DNA from: Treponema sp.
GTDB taxonomy: Bacteria > Spirochaetota > Spirochaetia > Treponematales > Treponemataceae
DNA: 40,173 nt
Assembly (NCBI GenBank): GCA_017962965.1
Contig: JAGCUI010000007.1
Location: 1 to 40,173 of the forward strand
Reading direction: 5' to 3'
Both the position numbers and the translations under genes were made by a program. Below, one piece after another: positions 23,313 through 31,135 of this stretch. The notes below the pieces were generated by a model. That model saw nothing but the letters and a program-made list of their open reading frames with translations, did no database searches and was not told the DNA's origin. The stretch's first letter is position 1; every line of letters starts with the position of its first letter.

Positions 23313-24461
23313 ATGAGTGATTTGATTTTTAGAATTGCGCCTAATATTGTTTTAGGTTCGTACACAATAACACGCCTTGGACAGCAGGTTCTGGAATACG
23401 GAACAAGATTTATGGTAATCGTAGATCCTGTTTTGAATGAAATGAAGGTGCAGGACAAGGTTTTACAGACTTTATCAGACAGAAATGTAGAAAGCTTTGT
23501 TTTTAACGAGCTTGCAGAAGGGTCAAATTCAAAAACAGTTCAGAGAGCACTCGCTCTTGCAAAACAGGGCCACGTTCACGGAATTATTGCCGTTGGTGGT
23601 GCTAAAGCCTTAAACCTTGGCCGAACTGTAGCTGCTTTTTATAACGAAATCCATGATTTTTATAACTTTGTAGACGGTGCTGCTCCAACAACACAGTCGC
23701 TTCCTTGTATCTGCGTTCCTACAACCTTTAGAACTCCTTTTGTATTTACAAACGAAGTTCCTGTAACAGATTCAAGAAACAATCAGTTAAAGATTTTAAA
23801 GGTACAGAATCAGCTTACAAAACTGGTTTTAATAGATCCAAACCTCATGCTCACATTAACAGACAATCAGAGAGCTACAATCTCTATTGATGTTTTGAAC
23901 ATGTGTATTGAGGCTTATCTTTCTCAAAGAGCAAACTTCTTAAGCGATATGTTTGTAGAAAAAGGTCTTGAGCTTCTTTCTTATGCTTTGGACGGCTCTC
24001 CTTCTCTTGATATTACAACTCCGGAAGAAATCCTTCTTGCAGAAGCTGGCTGTATGGCTTCCATTGCGGCTTCTGCAAGCTCTTTAGGTTTGAGCTCATT
24101 GCTTTCTCTTTCCATAAACGCACGCTATAAAATCAATAAATCACTTATTTCTTCTATTTTAATTTCTTATGCAGTAGAAGATGCTGCAAAATACAAAAGT
24201 GCCAGAATTGAAAAGCTTGCACGCATTATGCGCGTTGTTCCAGAGGATGTAAAAGGTCCTGAAGCAACAAAAGCATTTATTGATAATATCCGTCAGCGTC
24301 TTGCAAAGGCAAATCTTCCTGCTCGTCTTAAAGACCTTTCTCTTTCTATTGAACAGCTTTCTTTGGCAGTAGAAGACGTAAGCAGAATTGATATTGTTAC
24401 AAGACTTCCAAGAAGCATGACAACAGACGATATCTTTGACTTTGTAAAACTGGCTTACTAA
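23313..24461 (+). CDS. Iron-containing alcohol dehydrogenase-fold protein lacking catalytic residues
   Basis: 382 aa with the dehydroquinate synthase/Fe-ADH fold by overall pattern. There is an N-terminal domain with GIIAVGGAKALNLGR (about 90-104; normally GGGSxxDxAK), a PTTFRTPFVFTNE segment, and a helical C-terminal domain. The metal site is not conserved: the normal D-x-x-x-H reads SIDVLNMCIEAY (D193, but M197 in place of His), and the later HG and PHG histidine motifs are replaced by LGLSSLL and RYKIN. A metal-dependent oxidoreductase activity is therefore unlikely, so it may be a regulatory or binding protein. ATG 23313 has GAGGG upstream. The TrmH-type gene follows 1 nt after its stop. 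Confidence 0.75.
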   Translation: MSDLIFRIAPNIVLGSYTITRLGQQVLEYGTRFMVIVDPVLNEMKVQDKVLQTLSDRNVESFVFNELAEGSNSKTVQRALALAKQGHVHGIIAVGGAKALNLGRTVAAFYNEIHDFYNFVDGAAPTTQSLPCICVPTTFRTPFVFTNEVPVTDSRNNQLKILKVQNQLTKLVLIDPNLMLTLTDNQRATISIDVLNMCIEAYLSQRANFLSDMFVEKGLELLSYALDGSPSLDITTPEEILLAEAGCMASIAASASSLGLSSLLSLSINARYKINKSLISSILISYAVEDAAKYKSARIEKLARIMRVVPEDVKGPEATKAFIDNIRQRLAKANLPARLKDLSLSIEQLSLAVEDVSRIDIVTRLPRSMTTDDIFDFVKLAY

Positions 24462-24462
24462 A

Positions 24463-25287
24463 ATGATTGAAAGCGGAAAATTATTTCAACTCGAAGACGG
24501 CCAGAAAAGACGAAAGCTTGCTTTAACTTACGGTTCCCTTGAACGCGATATCCTGGGAATTGCAGAAAAGGGAACTGAATTTTCATTTACAGATATTTCC
24601 CGCACAGATTATTTAATCAAAATCACAGAAATTCTTTTAAAAGACCCAAAGCTTCCAAATGAGGCTGCAGAAGAGTTAAAAACGCTCATTGCACAAAAGC
24701 CGCTTGATGAATTAAGGCTTTGTAACGTTGCAAGAAATCATCTTTTAAAAATAATCGGAACCTTCCCAGCAGAATGGGACCTGGTTATAGCACCACACAA
24801 AAACCTTCCCGGCCAGGACGGAACTGTTCCAAAACGAGACTTTTACCCGGGCCTTGCTGTATACGCAGAAGATATCCGCTCTCCGTTTAATATTGGTTCA
24901 ATTTTCAGGACAGCAGAAGGAATGGGAGCAGAAAAGGTTTATATTTCGCCGTTTTGTGCAGATCCGAATCATCCCCGATCAATAAGAAGCGGAATGGGCT
25001 GCATAGAAACAATGGGCTGGGAGCAGGTAAGCCTGGATCAGTTACCAAAGGATGTTCCTGTTTTTGCACTGGAAACCGGCGGAACTGATATAAACGAATT
25101 TAAATTTCCAAAAAAAGGAATCTGTATAATCGGAAGCGAAGAGCTTGGTGTAAGCCCTGAAGCATTAAAACGAGCCACATACGGAACAGTTACAATTCCT
25201 ATGAAGGGATTAAAAGCATCTTTAAACGTAGGTGTGGCCTTTGGTATTTTAATGCAAAAATGGGTTGAATATCTTAATAAAAACTAA
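24463..25287 (+). CDS. TrmH (SpoU) family RNA methyltransferase
   Basis: 274-aa SPOUT-class enzyme, a trefoil-knot methyltransferase that methylates a ribose 2'-OH in tRNA or rRNA. All three motifs are present: PFNIGSIFRTAEGMG (about 141-155), ICIIGSEELGVSPEAL (about 220-235) and VTIPMKGLKASLNVGVAFGI (about 243-262). The catalytic Arg in motif 1 and the motif 3 Ser-Leu-Asn are kept. The N-terminal 130 residues are not a known RNA-binding domain that I recognise, so the target base is unknown. It starts 1 nt after the preceding stop and is probably translationally coupled. Its stop overlaps the stop of the convergent HDOD gene by 4 bases. Confidence 0.9.
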   Translation: MIESGKLFQLEDGQKRRKLALTYGSLERDILGIAEKGTEFSFTDISRTDYLIKITEILLKDPKLPNEAAEELKTLIAQKPLDELRLCNVARNHLLKIIGTFPAEWDLVIAPHKNLPGQDGTVPKRDFYPGLAVYAEDIRSPFNIGSIFRTAEGMGAEKVYISPFCADPNHPRSIRSGMGCIETMGWEQVSLDQLPKDVPVFALETGGTDINEFKFPKKGICIIGSEELGVSPEALKRATYGTVTIPMKGLKASLNVGVAFGILMQKWVEYLNKN

Positions 25288-26762
25288 TAGTTAATTTTTT
25301 CCTGAACGCGGGCAACAATTGTCTTGAGCTTGGCTTCTGAATCAACTCCAAAAAGCTTTAAAACCTTTTCATTAATCTGATAAAAATCAATGTCGCCTGT
25401 GCTGTAATAATCAATCATATCTGCAAGGTAAACAAGCGAAATAAGCTTTTTAATATTCTTTGGAGCAATGTCCGGATTATTATGATATCTGATTGCTTCT
25501 GAAATTTTTACAGGAAAGCCCCAGTTTGTAGTGACAATACATCCGCCCTTTGCAGTACAGCAATTAGTAACAACCATTTTTAAAGCCTTTTGAGAAACTC
25601 CTTTTTTCTGTACGGCGTTTTTAACCAAGGTTGCCTGTTCTCTTGTAATTACTTCCATAAGGATATTTTCGATGTCGTGTAATAAAGCAAAAACAAATAC
25701 TTCTTCTGCAGAAAATTCTTCTTCGGCAAAGTTTAACACAAAGTTATAGGCATAAAAGGCTACAGTATATGCACGCTTCCAGAGCTTCTTTTTATCCTGA
25801 GAGCGTTTTATGAGTCTTAAATCCGGGTTATCTTTTGAATAGATTTCTGCAAGCTTATTAAAACCAACAGTTTCTACGGCAGAAGAGATTTTACAGCAGT
25901 CTCTCGAGATTTTTGCAGCGGTTTTTAATAAAAGAGCAGTTAAAGTAACATCTTTTGTAATTCTATCTATTATTTTTTTTTTATCAGGCTCAGCTTCCTT
26001 TAATTCCATTGTAAGCTCTTCGATTTCATCTTCGAAAACAGGAACCTTTGTCTGAGTTTTAACACATTCAAGACATGCTGTTTCAATTCCAGTCTGGATT
26101 TCTGTGTTAAGAGGAAGTGTAATCTGAGTGATTGTTTCTGTATCTGTTGTATAAACCTTGTAATCTTCTTTTTTAAGCCCAACCTTCTGGAGCATAAGCA
26201 CAATGATGATAATTCCAAGACCCGCACCTTCAGTCTGATCCAGGATGTTTTTAAATACATCATTTTCGCTTTTATACTGTTTTACATTCTTTAATTTATA
26301 TTCAATTCTTTCTTTTTCTTCTTTACACATGATACTGTTGTTTCTAATTTCAACAATCAGATTATCTTCTGTGTATAAGAGATTTAATTTGATATATAAA
26401 CCGGCCTTTCTCTGTTCAGCCATGTAATAATCAATATTGTTCAAGGTATCTTCTTTAAAAGTGAGCATACCTTTTTTATAATCTTCGGATTTTGTTATAT
26501 CGAGTTTTTTATCGCGGAAATAAATACGCTTTGTGTTTGCTTTTTTTGCGTTAGTTAAAAGTTCTCCAAGACAAAAGCCCAGATATTTATTCATGTGCTG
26601 CTGATTACATTCTTCAAGAAATTCAGAAGTAACATCACGGATGTACATATCCATATTGCGAGGCAATGTGTATGTTGTGATTTCAATCGGAGTGTGGAGC
26701 TTTACGGCAGTCTTAATTTTCTGGCGATCAATTGTCTGCAGATCTTTTTCACTTTCTTTCAT
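25284..26762 (-). CDS. GHKL ATPase-like / HDOD domain signalling protein
   Basis: 492 aa. Residues about 20-215 look like a histidine-kinase-type ATPase: an N-box in CLGELLTNAKKAN (E67, N71), VEIRNNS in place of the D-x-G box, and a G2 box TEGAGLGIIII. There is no phospho-acceptor His domain. Residues from about 235 form an HDOD domain ending near 450, with ALLHDIENIL at the HD position and MVVTNCCTAKGG to AIRYHNNP. HDOD proteins act in signalling without hydrolytic activity. The combination suggests an ATP-dependent regulator or anti-sigma-like kinase with a binding domain, but the target is unknown. It has its own promoter 9 nt upstream of ATG, and there is no membrane segment. Confidence 0.72.
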   Translation of the reverse strand: MKESEKDLQTIDRQKIKTAVKLHTPIEITTYTLPRNMDMYIRDVTSEFLEECNQQHMNKYLGFCLGELLTNAKKANTKRIYFRDKKLDITKSEDYKKGMLTFKEDTLNNIDYYMAEQRKAGLYIKLNLLYTEDNLIVEIRNNSIMCKEEKERIEYKLKNVKQYKSENDVFKNILDQTEGAGLGIIIIVLMLQKVGLKKEDYKVYTTDTETITQITLPLNTEIQTGIETACLECVKTQTKVPVFEDEIEELTMELKEAEPDKKKIIDRITKDVTLTALLLKTAAKISRDCCKISSAVETVGFNKLAEIYSKDNPDLRLIKRSQDKKKLWKRAYTVAFYAYNFVLNFAEEEFSAEEVFVFALLHDIENILMEVITREQATLVKNAVQKKGVSQKALKMVVTNCCTAKGGCIVTTNWGFPVKISEAIRYHNNPDIAPKNIKKLISLVYLADMIDYYSTGDIDFYQINEKVLKLFGVDSEAKLKTIVARVQEKINY

Positions 26763-26771
26763 ATTTATTCT

Positions 26772-26800
26772 ATTTTATTGTAATTTAACAAAATTGTAAA
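26772..26800 (-). promoter_or_regulatory. Promoter of the ATPase-HDOD gene
   Basis: Minus-strand -35 TTTACA (26795-26800), 17-bp spacer, -10 TAAAAT (26772-26777), 9 nt before the start codon. The leader would be only two or three bases, with no Shine-Dalgarno sequence. Confidence 0.55.
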
Positions 26801-26825
26801 ACACTATTTTCCCGTTACACCCGTT

Positions 26826-28274
26826 TTATCTGTTTTTCCAGAAAGAAGGAACAAAGAAAATAACCAGAGTATAAAGCTCAAGACGACCGGCAATCATTGC
26901 AAAGCAGTACCACCATTTTACAAAAACCGGAACATTTGCAAAGTTATTTGCAGGACCAAGGTTTCCAAAGGCAGGACCAACGTTACCTACAATTGAAAGA
27001 GCTCCTGTAAACGACGTTGTTATATCAAGATTTCCAAGACAGCCGGCAAAGGTTGTAATCATAACAAGAATGAGGTACAAAAACATGAACGAAGCAACAT
27101 TAAATACAATGTCCGAGCGGCCAGGCTTTCCGTTTAATCTGATTGTAAAAACTCCGTGTGGATGAAGCATCTTTTTTGTTTCGTTTCCAAGCTGTTTTCC
27201 AAGAACAACCCAGCGAACAACCTTTACGCCTCCAGATGTAGAACCAGAGCTTCCTCCAATAAAGAAAAGCATGAATAAGAAGAACTGAACTACACTCGGC
27301 CACAAAAGATAATCAGCTGTTCCAAAGCCTGTAGTTGTAACTAAAGCCATAACCTGGAATGCAGAATATCTTAAGCTTGTTCCAAAGGAATGATAAACCG
27401 GAAGCAAAAATAAAGTGATTGCTAAAACCGAAACAAAAACAATGAGTAAATATGCTTTAAATTCTGAGTTTGAAAAAATATCTTCGAATTTTCGTGTAAT
27501 GAGATAAAAGAAAAGGCTGAAGTTTACACCGGCAATAAACATGAATACTGTAATTACAATATCAATGCCAACTGAATTAAAGCTTCCTATGCTGGAATTT
27601 CTTGTTGAAAATCCGCCTGTTCCCAAGGTAGAAAATGCATGTGAAAGAGCTTCTACAAAATCCATTCCGCATGCCATAAGAAGAATCATTTCTAAAAATG
27701 TAAAGCCTGCATAAATGAGCCACAAAATCTTTGCTGTAGTTGTAATTCTTGCAGTTACCTTTCCCTTTTCAGGACCAGTGGTTTCTGCCTTAATAAGCTG
27801 AAAGCCTCCAACTCCCAAAAGCGGCAAAAGTGCTACAGTTAAAGTTACAATTCCCATACCGCCCAACCAGTGAGTTAAACATCTCCACATGTTGATTGAA
27901 CGGGGAAGGCTCTCTACATCACCGCATACCGTACAGCCCGTGGTTGTAAATCCGCTCACACTTTCGAAAAATGCGTTTGTGTACTGCGGATAGCAGCCGC
28001 TGAAATATAACGGAAAAGAACCCATGAAACTGGCTGCTATCCAGGACAAGGCTACTACCGCGAATGTCTGCTTTATAGTGAGATGGAATTTGACCTTGTG
28101 CGTGCATAGAAAGACTATGGCGAATAAAACAATGGAAATGGCGCCCGGAATTATAAATGAATTATAAACCGAAGCTTCTCCATAATAAAAAGCAACAGCC
28201 AGTGGAATTGAAAAAGTAACGCCAACAATGGCAAGAATAACACTAACAATTTTTAAGCAGGTAACAAAAAACAT
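26826..28274 (-). CDS. trkH: Potassium uptake protein TrkH (channel subunit)
   Basis: 482-aa polytopic membrane protein of the TrkH/KtrB superfamily. Four selectivity-filter loops are visible: SGFTTTGCTV, STLGTGGFSTR, VTTTGFGTAD and SIVGNVGPAFG, one in each pseudo-repeat, with about ten membrane helices between and around them. It conducts K+ under control of the cytoplasmic TrkA ring. It begins 5 nt after the trkA stop, forming a trkA-trkH operon. There is no terminator visible in the 60-nt gap before the next minus-strand gene. Confidence 0.95.
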   Translation of the reverse strand: MFFVTCLKIVSVILAIVGVTFSIPLAVAFYYGEASVYNSFIIPGAISIVLFAIVFLCTHKVKFHLTIKQTFAVVALSWIAASFMGSFPLYFSGCYPQYTNAFFESVSGFTTTGCTVCGDVESLPRSINMWRCLTHWLGGMGIVTLTVALLPLLGVGGFQLIKAETTGPEKGKVTARITTTAKILWLIYAGFTFLEMILLMACGMDFVEALSHAFSTLGTGGFSTRNSSIGSFNSVGIDIVITVFMFIAGVNFSLFFYLITRKFEDIFSNSEFKAYLLIVFVSVLAITLFLLPVYHSFGTSLRYSAFQVMALVTTTGFGTADYLLWPSVVQFFLFMLFFIGGSSGSTSGGVKVVRWVVLGKQLGNETKKMLHPHGVFTIRLNGKPGRSDIVFNVASFMFLYLILVMITTFAGCLGNLDITTSFTGALSIVGNVGPAFGNLGPANNFANVPVFVKWWYCFAMIAGRLELYTLVIFFVPSFWKNR

Positions 28275-28279
28275 CAGTC

Positions 28280-29722
28280 TTACTCCTTTCCGGCAAAATA
28301 AGAAAGAATCTTTTTACTGTTTTCTGCAGGTGCAATTAAAACAACGTGGTCTCCCGGATAAATCTGAGTGCTTCCGTTTGCAATTGCATATTCATTTGTT
28401 CCGGCCTTTCTGTTTAGTAAAACAAGGAAGGAACCAGGGTCTGAAATTTCAAAAAGTGATTTTCCTGCAACCTTTGAAGAAGAAGTGATTTCGCATTCTA
28501 CAATTTCAAGCTCGCCTGTTGTTACAGTGTGAACTTCCTTTACAGACTTTCCGCGTAAGTGACTTACAATAGAGTCTACAACACTGTCTCGCAAAGGAAT
28601 GGCAACGTCTACACCAAGTTTTTCTGCAATTGTTGCAAAAGGGCCGCTTGTTACAAGGCTGATTGACTGACCAACGCCAAGCGATTCAAGATAAGCTGCT
28701 AAAACCATGTTTAATTCGTGGTTGTGTGTAGAACAGATTGCAAGATCGTAGTCTGTAATGCCTTCTTCATACAAAAGGTTTTCGTCCGATGCATCGGCAC
28801 AAAGAACGCGCGCAGACGGAAACTTTTCTGCTGCGATTCGTGCGCGTTCTTCATCCGAGTCTATAATTACAAGATTGAGCTCGCGTTTAGAGCGGATTCT
28901 TGTAAAGATGTTGTTATGATGAGAAGATTTTTCACCTTCTATAAGCTTTTCTGCAATTATTGTACCGATTCTGCCGGCTCCGATTAAGGCAACCTTTCTT
29001 AAAACCTTCTGCTCTGAACCGCAGAATTTCATAAGCTTGGAAACTTCTGTTTTGGAAATTAAAACACCGAGTGTGTTTCCTGCCTGTAAAACTGTTTCGC
29101 CGGAAGGTAAAGATGTAATTCCTTCCTGTTCAACATAGGCAACAAGAAACTGAACGTCTATTTTTGTTCTGAGATTTTTTAGTGAAATGCCGTCGAATGC
29201 ACTTTTTTCTTCTACTGCAACTCTAGCAATTACTAAATCTGAATTATCAAAGGAAATAACGTTTCCGATTGCACCGTTTTCTACTGCCTGAACAATGGCT
29301 TCTGCAGCTTCTACGTCCGGATGAATCATATAATTAATTCCGTATAAAGGACGTCTTTTTCCGCTAAAGCCGCTAATCTGCTTTTTTTCGGCCTGGGTTG
29401 TATTTACATAATAGGCATAATTTCTAACGCGGGCAATTTTTAAAACATCAGGATAAACAGCATCAACTAAAGAACATGTAATCATGTTTACTTCGTCCGA
29501 TGCTGTTACACAGATAAGAGCGTCTGCCTTGGCAATACCCACCTCTTCAAGAGTTTCAAGGTTATTACCATCGGCACACATAACCGTACAATCCAGCTGA
29601 TTGGATGCATGACGGGTTGTAACTTCGTTGTTATCAATAAGAGCAACCTGATTCTTTTCACTAATAAGAAGCTTAGCGAGCTGAACTCCTGTGAATCCAG
29701 CTCCAACAATTACGATTTTCAT
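28280..29722 (-). CDS. trkA: Trk system potassium uptake regulator TrkA
   Basis: 480-aa cytoplasmic protein with two tandem RCK units, each a Rossmann NAD-binding domain (KIVIVGAGFTGVQLAKLL at 2-19; KVALIGAGRIGTIIAEKL near 242) followed by a TrkA_C domain, the usual full-length bacterial form. It gates TrkH in response to nucleotide binding. ATG 29722 lies 6 nt after a minus-strand TATAAT with a good -35 (29729-29758). This promoter overlaps the 3' end of the ECF gene, and there is no Shine-Dalgarno sequence, so a leaderless trkAH transcript is predicted. Confidence 0.95.
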   Translation of the reverse strand: MKIVIVGAGFTGVQLAKLLISEKNQVALIDNNEVTTRHASNQLDCTVMCADGNNLETLEEVGIAKADALICVTASDEVNMITCSLVDAVYPDVLKIARVRNYAYYVNTTQAEKKQISGFSGKRRPLYGINYMIHPDVEAAEAIVQAVENGAIGNVISFDNSDLVIARVAVEEKSAFDGISLKNLRTKIDVQFLVAYVEQEGITSLPSGETVLQAGNTLGVLISKTEVSKLMKFCGSEQKVLRKVALIGAGRIGTIIAEKLIEGEKSSHHNNIFTRIRSKRELNLVIIDSDEERARIAAEKFPSARVLCADASDENLLYEEGITDYDLAICSTHNHELNMVLAAYLESLGVGQSISLVTSGPFATIAEKLGVDVAIPLRDSVVDSIVSHLRGKSVKEVHTVTTGELEIVECEITSSSKVAGKSLFEISDPGSFLVLLNRKAGTNEYAIANGSTQIYPGDHVVLIAPAENSKKILSYFAGKE

Positions 29723-29728
29723 ACTCTT

Positions 29729-29758
29729 ATTATACTACAACTTTTATTGACGTGACAA
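29729..29758 (-). promoter_or_regulatory. trkAH promoter (leaderless type)
   Basis: Minus-strand -35 TTGTCA (29753-29758), 18-bp spacer, perfect -10 TATAAT (29729-29734), then 6 nt to ATG 29722. The -35 lies within the upstream ECF gene. Confidence 0.7.
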
Positions 29759-30346
29759 TTTTGATTTTCGTTTTTGTGAAATATAAAGTCCGGCAAAAAC
29801 AAGTACACAAACAAGAGTAGAAGCAATTGCTTCGAAGATTGAATTAGGTAAAACAAGGGCTAAAACAGCTCCAAAAGAGGTAATTCCTTCGAAATTTGCT
29901 CTTAATTCAGCACCGCTGATAAGATAAAGGCTTCCCATTACTAAAACTGTATGTGCAATTGTAGAAACAAATGCTGTTACACCGGCAGATATTGTCTTTG
30001 GTAACTTTGGAATTAATCTTAAAAGAGCCCAGATGCCCCATGCAATAAGTGCAAATAAAACTCTTGGTACAATTGAGCACAAAGGATTAAGGAATAATGG
30101 ATCTAAAACTCCGCTTGGTCTTAAAGCAGCATTTGCCAAAGACATAATTCCAAAAACAGCTCCAACAAAAGCGCCTGAAGGAAGTCCTCCAAGTAAAACC
30201 GCAATAATTACGGGAATCTGAAGAGTTGTGATAGAAGCAACTCCAATCGGGATGAGTCCTAATGGAGTAACCGAAAGTACGACAACAAGAGCACTCAAAG
30301 CTCCTGTCAATGCAATTTTTCTAGGTGTTGATATCTTATTTTCCAT
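29744..30346 (-). CDS. ECF transporter substrate-binding (S) component
   Basis: 200-aa membrane protein with about six hydrophobic segments and the S-component pattern: a charged N-terminus followed by KIALTGALSALVVVLSVTPLG, then ITTLQIPVIIAVLLGGLPSG. It would bind a vitamin or related micronutrient outside the membrane and use shared EcfAAT energising proteins, none of which are encoded here. It is therefore a solitary group II S component. The substrate is not assigned: the sequence looks generic and I see no riboswitch in the 50-nt upstream region. The start ATG has no ribosome site; a TTGACT -35 and a weak -10 lie just upstream. Confidence 0.85.
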   Translation of the reverse strand: MENKISTPRKIALTGALSALVVVLSVTPLGLIPIGVASITTLQIPVIIAVLLGGLPSGAFVGAVFGIMSLANAALRPSGVLDPLFLNPLCSIVPRVLFALIAWGIWALLRLIPKLPKTISAGVTAFVSTIAHTVLVMGSLYLISGAELRANFEGITSFGAVLALVLPNSIFEAIASTLVCVLVFAGLYISQKRKSKLSRQ

Positions 30347-30352
30347 GGCTTT

Positions 30353-30382
30353 GAATTATTCATTTAAAATGATTAAAGTCAA
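30353..30382 (-). promoter_or_regulatory. Possible ECF gene promoter
   Basis: Minus-strand -35 TTGACT (30377-30382), 18-bp spacer, weak -10 TAATTC (30353-30358) ending 6 nt before ATG. The spacing matches the other leaderless promoters, but the -10 is poor. Confidence 0.4.
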
Positions 30383-30397
30383 TCACCAGGATGTGGC

Positions 30398-31135
30398 TTA
30401 GTTTACTCCGGCACCAAAAAGGGCAAAATCGGCACGGCAAGGGTCGCCCGGAAAATATTTTTTCATTTTTTTTGTAAGCTTTATGGCTGTTTTAAAATCT
30501 GCTTTTGAATCCTGTGGTAATAATCCCATCTTTACAGATTCCTGCATAACATGCACATCAAGCGGAATAATAAGCTCGCTTTTTGGATACCACTTCCATA
30601 TTCCTAAATCTACAGGCGAATCTGTTCGGACCATCCATCTTAAAAACATATGTATTCTTTTATTTGCAGAATTTTTTCCTTTTGGAACAATTTTTACATC
30701 CGGAAAGCTTTGACAGATGATTTTATAAAGAGGTTCTTTTGTTTTTGTATAAATGTTTTTAAAATATTTTCCTAAGGTTTCTGGTTTTTCATTTCCACTG
30801 CAGAATAAAATATTTTTTAGACCACAAAACAAAGCCCTTAAATCATCATAAGAATAAAAACGATAGAATTTCCGGCTTCCTTTGGGAAATCCCGGGGCAT
30901 CCTGTTTAATCCAGGCTGTAATTGAACCGGAGGTTTTGTCTGCTGTTTCTAAAATATATTTTACTTTTGAAATAAACTGAGGACGGCTTCCAAAGGAAAG
31001 CATGGCGGTTATAAAAGAGGCTGTTTCAACGTCGGCTTTTTTTGAAAGAGGATACCATCTTAAAAACTGAGACGGGTCCTCGTTACAAAAAGAGCGTACT
31101 TCGTATTTGTCTGCAAGAGAAACAAGATCTATCAT
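30398..31135 (-). CDS. TIGR02757 (DUF2400) family protein
   Basis: 245 aa. The hallmark C-terminal block reads HMFLRWMVRTDSPVDLGIW followed by LIIPLDVHVMQESVKMGL; the N-terminus keeps SFITAMLSFGSRPQFISKV. The family has a helix-hairpin-helix/DNA-glycosylase-like fold by distant similarity, but I know of no established activity, so a DNA or RNA base-repair role is only a guess. Its ATG overlaps the stop of the DUF1846 gene (ATGA, 31132-31135), indicating translational coupling. Confidence 0.88.
   Translation of the reverse strand: MIDLVSLADKYEVRSFCNEDPSQFLRWYPLSKKADVETASFITAMLSFGSRPQFISKVKYILETADKTSGSITAWIKQDAPGFPKGSRKFYRFYSYDDLRALFCGLKNILFCSGNEKPETLGKYFKNIYTKTKEPLYKIICQSFPDVKIVPKGKNSANKRIHMFLRWMVRTDSPVDLGIWKWYPKSELIIPLDVHVMQESVKMGLLPQDSKADFKTAIKLTKKMKKYFPGDPCRADFALFGAGVN

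Noticed and set aside
30347-30397. Vitamin riboswitch upstream of the ECF S component
   Set aside because: The gap is only about 50 bases and is mostly promoter, too short for any known aptamer.
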